The position numbers were made by a program, and so were the translations under genes. Positions 58,326 to 64,000 of a DNA stretch of 64,000 nt are shown here, piece by piece (positions within the stretch are counted from its first letter, which is position 1; the number at the start of each line of letters is the position of its first letter). This DNA is from Macrocybe gigantea. Lineage: Eukaryota; Basidiomycota; Agaricomycetes; Agaricales; Callistosporiaceae. The DNA lies in assembly GCA_011319805.1 (NCBI GenBank), contig SJRY01000277.1:98556-162555 (forward strand), given 5' to 3'. The notes under the pieces are model-generated. The model saw only the letters and a program-made list of their open reading frames with translations, searched no databases and was not told the origin of the DNA.

Positions 58326-59612
58326 TCAGGCAATTTTTTCGCGCATGACTTTGATGGCTTCCGGCAGCAGACGCTCAGGCGCGTAGGGCCTTCCGACTCA
58401 ATGTTGACTAATTGACGATAGGTGAGTAGCCGGTAGGCGAAAGAGGGGGCGGAAACTTCTACATAGGAAATGATCTCGTATCCGGCTTAACTCAACATGG
58501 TCCTCAAACTCGGGATGCCGGAGAACTTCTCTGCTGACCGTGTCTTTGCGGACGTTTGTTGGATCAACGGTGACTTCTTTGGTCGAGGGTCTATGCGAAT
58601 AACACCGGGCGAAAAACATGATTGAATTTTCTGCTAGTTCTGGTGGAATTGGTTTTTTGATTTTTATGTGAGGCAGGAGGCGATACGACGCCGTGGCTGT
58701 GAGGTCAAATTTGTTTGGGGACTTTCGAAAGGGCGGAACAGAAGACAGGCTCTTCGTACCGACTGGGCTGAACTTGGCGTGGTCTTTGCCGACACCTTTG
58801 ACTGCATGAAGTTCCATGTCAATACCTTGGCCTGGTCTGAGCTTGGCCAAGACGATGTTGGATTCGTCGGCGCAGGTGGATTCGATGCAAAGACTTCTTC
58901 TTGCTCACCGGCCGGTTGCCACACGATCTGCGAAGAGAGCAGTTCGTGATTGATGTATAGCTCGGCGGGGTTTGTGCTGCCTTTTGGAGCATTTGGATTC
59001 CGTTCGCACTGCAGTTTTAGTTGGAAGACTATCGTGTTTCGATCTGTCGCCTGATCCGATGTGCCTGTACAGATTAAGATTCGAGGGTGGGTCAGTTTTA
59101 GGTTAGGGCTCTTACGACAAATGACAATACTTGCTCTTTTTCATCTCGAGCAAGGCTGGGTCGACATTGAGAGGGACCAAGCCTATTCTATGGGCGAGGA
59201 CCTCATCTACGATGACGCTGTGTTGTTCCAGACGTACACATGCTCGATACATACTGATGGCACCTTGAAGGGGAAGGCATGAGGCACACACAAAAGACGA
59301 TAAACTGAGGGAATGGACCTCTGCAATCAAGATGCGTCGGAAGGCATTAGCTATCGATGCGTCGACACCGACGAGATCGAATTCGATGGACCGATTGGAG
59401 AGTCGTTGGACCTTCAATTTCAGATTCTACCCTTACAAGAGCAGAGGTTGGAGAAGGTCGGGTGGAGGATAAAGGACGGGCACCTTTTGAAAATTTAAGA
59501 GATCCCAAGCATTGTCCTCGTCTGGATAATGACCTGGAAAGTCTGTGCTGGAGACGTCGGTAACGCGTTCCTTGTGAACGTGAACGAGTCTGCGTGGATC
59601 GATGTCGGTCAT
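58326..59612 (-). CDS. RPC40: RNA polymerase I/III shared subunit AC40 (alpha-like), four or more frame breaks
   Basis: Alpha-type assembly subunit common to RNA polymerases I and III, nuclear. Start [20 protein letters not shown], then [20 protein letters not shown]. The conserved dimerisation block follows: [50 protein letters not shown] (about 59,200-59,400). Then [40 protein letters not shown] and [18 protein letters not shown], ending [20 protein letters not shown]. Between PELAE and STKEV the written frame is garbled, but adding one base at each of three places (near 58,627, 58,612 and 58,588) reads [19 protein letters not shown] fourth loss is near 58,387. Three losses in about 40 bases restore frame by themselves, so gene finders may accept the wrong peptide. 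Confidence 0.92.
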
Positions 59613-59820
59613 TGGATGTAGCGTGACCTCGAATGCTGATTAGAAATTTTGAAGCAAGTTCCCACGATATCCGGTGATCACTCATCCACTTTGTCTACTT
59701 CGTTCCGTCAATCGTTTGGTTGCCCAGTATATATTCGACTCGTTTCGTACGATCTCTACACAGGTCTCTCGCGACTGTTCCACTCGCTGCCTCTCTCTCT
59801 GTGATAGACGGTCTTTCACT
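59613..59820. promoter_or_regulatory. Compact bidirectional promoter RPC40/TRR1
   Basis: Only 208 bp separate the two head-to-head start codons. A TATATATT stretch at 59,728-59,735 lies about 90 bp upstream of the TRR1 start and probably serves TRR1; no equivalent was found for RPC40. C/T-rich sequence (about 59,755-59,800) precedes TRR1. Confidence 0.5.
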
Positions 59821-61200
<1,380 letters not shown>

Positions 61201-61360
61201 TTTTTTTGGCCTGGTTAATTTATCATTGTTAGACTTTGCAATTCAAACCCCGACACGGCATTTGCCTTTAGCAGCTGCTACGTTAGAATCTCGTCCACAG
61301 TTTATACGTTCAACAGCCACCAATCTTCGCTCCCGTCCTATACGTCCTTTATCCTTCAAT

Positions 61361-62315
61361 ATGTCTGACCTCTGCCCTGTATATGCCCCCTTCTTTAGCG
61401 CCATGGTATGGGTTACTACTTCGATGAGTGTCATGGTTTTAAAGTTGTTCGTTCTCGACGTTTAGGGTTGCACCAGCGCCATTGTATTCACTTGTACGTC
61501 CAATCTGGCGCAGGAGATTTGAGCAAGTTTTTCCTTACATTTGATTTGAACTCTCAGCTATAGGAGCGAGGTGCGCTCGTTTTGTTCCTACCACCAAATC
61601 TTGCTCCTTAACCAAGGTTTGCAGTTATGGACCGCGAAGTCTGGTGTCGGCATCTCTGCCATGTCGGTGCTACGCCCAGACTTGATGATGAAATGTGTAG
61701 TCCCAGTCATCATGGCTGGTATCATTGCAGTAGGCCTCTTATTTCGTCAACTCAATTTCAGGATCTCAACACGTCATGGCGCCTCGAACAGATTTATGGC
61801 TTGGTCGTTTCCGTCCTCATTGCTGGTGACCGTATGTGCATTTTATGTATCATTCATGTCCGGAATGCCTGAAAGCACTGTGCAGTAAACGTGTCGATGT
61901 CGCTCGCCAAAGGCTTTGTCCAACTCGGCGCCGGTCTTGCCGTCGGTCTTGCAGGTTTGGCTGCGGGCTTTGCCATCGAATTGTTGGAGATGCTGGTGTT
62001 AGAGGAACGGCGCAACAACCGCGTCTCTTCGTGGGCATGGTAGACTATTGTTGGTTTTAAAACTGTTGTTCTGTGCGACTCATAGCTGTTTATAGATTCT
62101 CATTCTCATTTTCGCTGAAGTGTTGGGACTGTACGGTGAGCCGCCGACGCCGCATTTGTCCCCTTGATGAGTTGACAGCTCACGTTTGCGTGTTGTAGGT
62201 TTGATTGTTGCGCTCATCATGAACACAAAGTCACAAGACATGAAGGTCTTTGTCTCCCTCTTTCTCTAATCTCTACGTTGCATTGACGGTTTCTTGTGTT
62301 GTGCAGTGCTCATAA
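61361..62315 (+). CDS. VMA3: V-ATPase proteolipid subunit c, frame breaks
   Basis: Membrane rotor subunit of the vacuolar proton pump. Start [15 protein letters not shown], then after an intron GCTSAIVFT. Next [68 protein letters not shown] and LAAGFAI, then [18 protein letters not shown]. The last helix [20 protein letters not shown] carries the essential proton-binding Glu (near 62,115). End TKSQDMKCS-stop after a final intron. Four transmembrane helices. Two one-base losses are inferred, near 61,632 (YG shifts to TAKSG) and near 61,978 (FAI shifts to IVGDAGV); the small exon between FT and YG was not resolved. Subunit c versus c-prime (VMA11) cannot be separated firmly. Only about 160 bp separate it from TRR1. 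Confidence 0.88.
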
Positions 62316-62975
62316 TGAGTATGACGGAGCAACGAGGGTTGATAATGCCAGTAAACCTCTTACAGATGCGGTTATACCACTTCCACGCGTGTTTGTATTT
62401 CATAATGTGTGGACGCCCTCAGCGCACCGTACTTAGGCCCCGCTACTCTCTGTTCATATCTTAATAGTAGTCCTGACTCCGTTCGACTTTGTGAGTGCGA
62501 TGTAAGTCTTAATTGCGTAACCTGGGCGATTCCCTCCGCGTGCATTTTCCAATAACGGCAAAGTGCACGGCTAATGATGGTTACAACACGGACTCCACAG
62601 CGTGGATCCTTCGTCGCTGGCCCGTCCCTTTGAGAGTCAACGGTTTTCGTTGCCTGGAAAGACCGCGACTGCGCAGTTGATCAGAGTCCAGCCTCTCACG
62701 TTGTAAGTAAGGTTCAGATTGTTTTACATTTTTGAATTGACAGGCGCTCCTGACAGACAGGCAGTTTGGCGTTCTCAAACGCCCGCAAGAACTGCTTCGC
62801 TCAGTTCCCTGCGATTCAATGGTCATTTAGGTACCAAAGCTCCACCCAAATCAATCCCTACGACTGCGCTCGCGTTGCCGAAATCTTCTAATTTCGGAGT
62901 ATGCCTGGCTGGCACGACCCCAAAACACCCAATTCCTGGCACCTCCCTCGTCCTATCTACAGTATTCCGAGTCCC
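62316..62975. other. Intergenic
   Basis: 3' flank of the V-ATPase gene and upstream region of the fucosyltransferase-like gene, both plus strand. No gene recognised. Confidence 0.4.
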
Positions 62976-64000
62976 ATGGCTGCAGGTCGCCGCCGGCAAT
63001 ATTGGACCTCTCTGTGGTCGTTATCATCACATTTCCTATTCCTATATCCGACTCAACCCCAGCAACTTTCCGTTGAAACCCAAGTCGAAGAACAATCGCC
63101 GCAAGAAACGCCGAGCAATCCAGAGCCCACCGAGGACCTGCCTGAAGAACGACCGCCGCCTATCAATGTCAACAAGACGCATTGGCCGGATCCCCCGTCA
63201 TTTGAGAAGCTGAAAGAGTGGGAGCGAGACCTTCCTCAGCACAACCTCGATCTCCCGCCCCGAAGGTAGAAAAGGTAGATATGTCAAGTTTTCGAATCAG
63301 GTTCAAGCGGCTCGGATGGAATAACGCGTTAAAGAAATGTGAGTTCCTCGACATCATGCACCCTGCCTCAGTCATGATGAGTCCAATTTTGGTCTGCTCG
63401 CGCAGACTCATGAACACTCACCTTGCTTATGAATCGAAGCGCCGTATGTCTTCCAACCGTTTATCTGGAAAGAGGAACACTATTCTTGGCCTATCGAAAA
63501 ATGCGCGAGGTCCCACGAGCACGCCGTTGAATGCGATTTCTCTGGCCCTTCCGCTGGAGGTTCGTGGGATGAAGGCGACGGCGCTCCCGCTCCGTGTCGA
63601 GCGAGTTCTTTGAGGCTGTCTGCCCTCCCTCTCAACGCCGTGTCGTCAACTCTGAAGACTAAAGCCTGATGTCGCCCGGGCCGATGGGATAGACGTGTTT
63701 AATCACTGGAAAATTCTCGTGGACGCTTCGGAGCCTTGCATCGAGATTGTACCTGCGGAGCCCGACGTGGATTTTTATCCCCAACATTCGACCTCTGGCT
63801 GTGGGGAAGTAATCGTATTCTCTCGCTTGGGAGTCTTTTTCCAAGTCGCCCGCCTCCCGTTTGCTCGAACCATCGCCATCGTCAAATCAGCCGTCGAGAG
63901 AAATGCTACTTGTTCCTGCCCCGAGGGCCTTCCTTGTCCAACTCGGCACCCCGAGATCCTTACAAACGGATGCTCTCCGTGCACGTCCGACGGGGCGATT
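62976..64000 (+). CDS. O-fucosyltransferase-like type II membrane protein (partial, frame breaks)
   Basis: Start MAAGRRRQYWTSL followed by a short hydrophobic signal-anchor-like stretch (VVVIITF in an adjacent frame), a Pro/Glu-rich stem (QPQQLSVETQVEEQSPQETP) and ERDLPQHNLDLP. Then, in changing frames, GRYVKFSNQVQAAGWNNAL, LMNTHLAYESKRAYVFQPFI, ARADGIDVFNHWKILVDASE, PCIEIVPAEPDVDFYPQ, TFDLWLWGSNRILSLWESF, SPIVKSAVERNAT and, at the right edge, DPYKRMLSVHVRRGD. HVRRGD is the GDP-fucose-binding signature of O-fucosyltransferase-like proteins, an expanded family in Agaricomycetes. Golgi or ER lumenal role inferred; donor and acceptor unknown. Introns near 63,340-63,400 and several one-base losses. 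The 3' end lies outside the window. Confidence 0.75.

Overview
The window looks like nuclear DNA of a filamentous basidiomycete, most likely an Agaricomycete. Genes are dense and on both strands. They are split by many introns of about 50-60 nt, often with CTGAC/CTAAT-like branch points. The gene set is fungal (ULP2, KRE6/SKN1, mitofusin FZO1, VTS1, NAD-type GDH2, MRI1, RPC40, TRR1, V-ATPase subunit c). Several genes belong to families typical of wood- and litter-degrading mushrooms, such as GH43_24 galactanase with CBM35, GH16 and M64 peptidase. No tRNA, rRNA, CRISPR array or intact transposon was recognised.

Layout. 0-8 kb: ULP2-type SUMO protease (minus, cut by the left edge), KRE6/SKN1 glucan-synthesis protein (minus) and a short-chain dehydrogenase (minus). 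8.3-19.8 kb: a disordered protein ending in a CAAX box (plus), a secreted M64-like metallopeptidase (minus) divergent from an exo-galactanase (plus), an L1-domain ribosome-biogenesis protein (plus), an alpha/beta hydrolase (plus) and a possible small membrane protein (minus). 19.8-33.5 kb: gene-poor, with a PIG3-like quinone oxidoreductase, a secreted protein made of two tandem copies of one domain, a decayed GH16 gene, a diverged 240-bp tandem duplication, and a gene-free block (29.3-33.5 kb) with a family of hairpin repeats. 33.5-38.8 kb: three tandem epoxide hydrolase paralogues. 38.8-64 kb: a housekeeping block of FZO1 (minus), VTS1, an SDR, GDH2, MRI1, a 2-oxoglutarate oxygenase and an SDR (all plus), RPC40 (minus) divergent from TRR1 (plus), V-ATPase subunit c (plus), and a right-edge-truncated O-fucosyltransferase-like gene (plus).

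Reading the genes exon by exon shows a recurrent artefact. Many conserved exons, especially right of 40 kb, lose frame by exactly one missing base, usually in a short homopolymer, and the protein continues perfectly in the next frame. This affects essential genes (FZO1, GDH2, RPC40, TRR1, VMA3), so I read it as base-calling or assembly error, not pseudogenisation. CDS spans below give the outer start and stop of each gene. Reading frames inside need both splicing and, where stated, frame correction.

The most unusual sequence feature is the hairpin family at 31.97-32.40 kb. It has three full copies and one half copy, with an invariant CATT loop and a compensatory base-pair change between copies.
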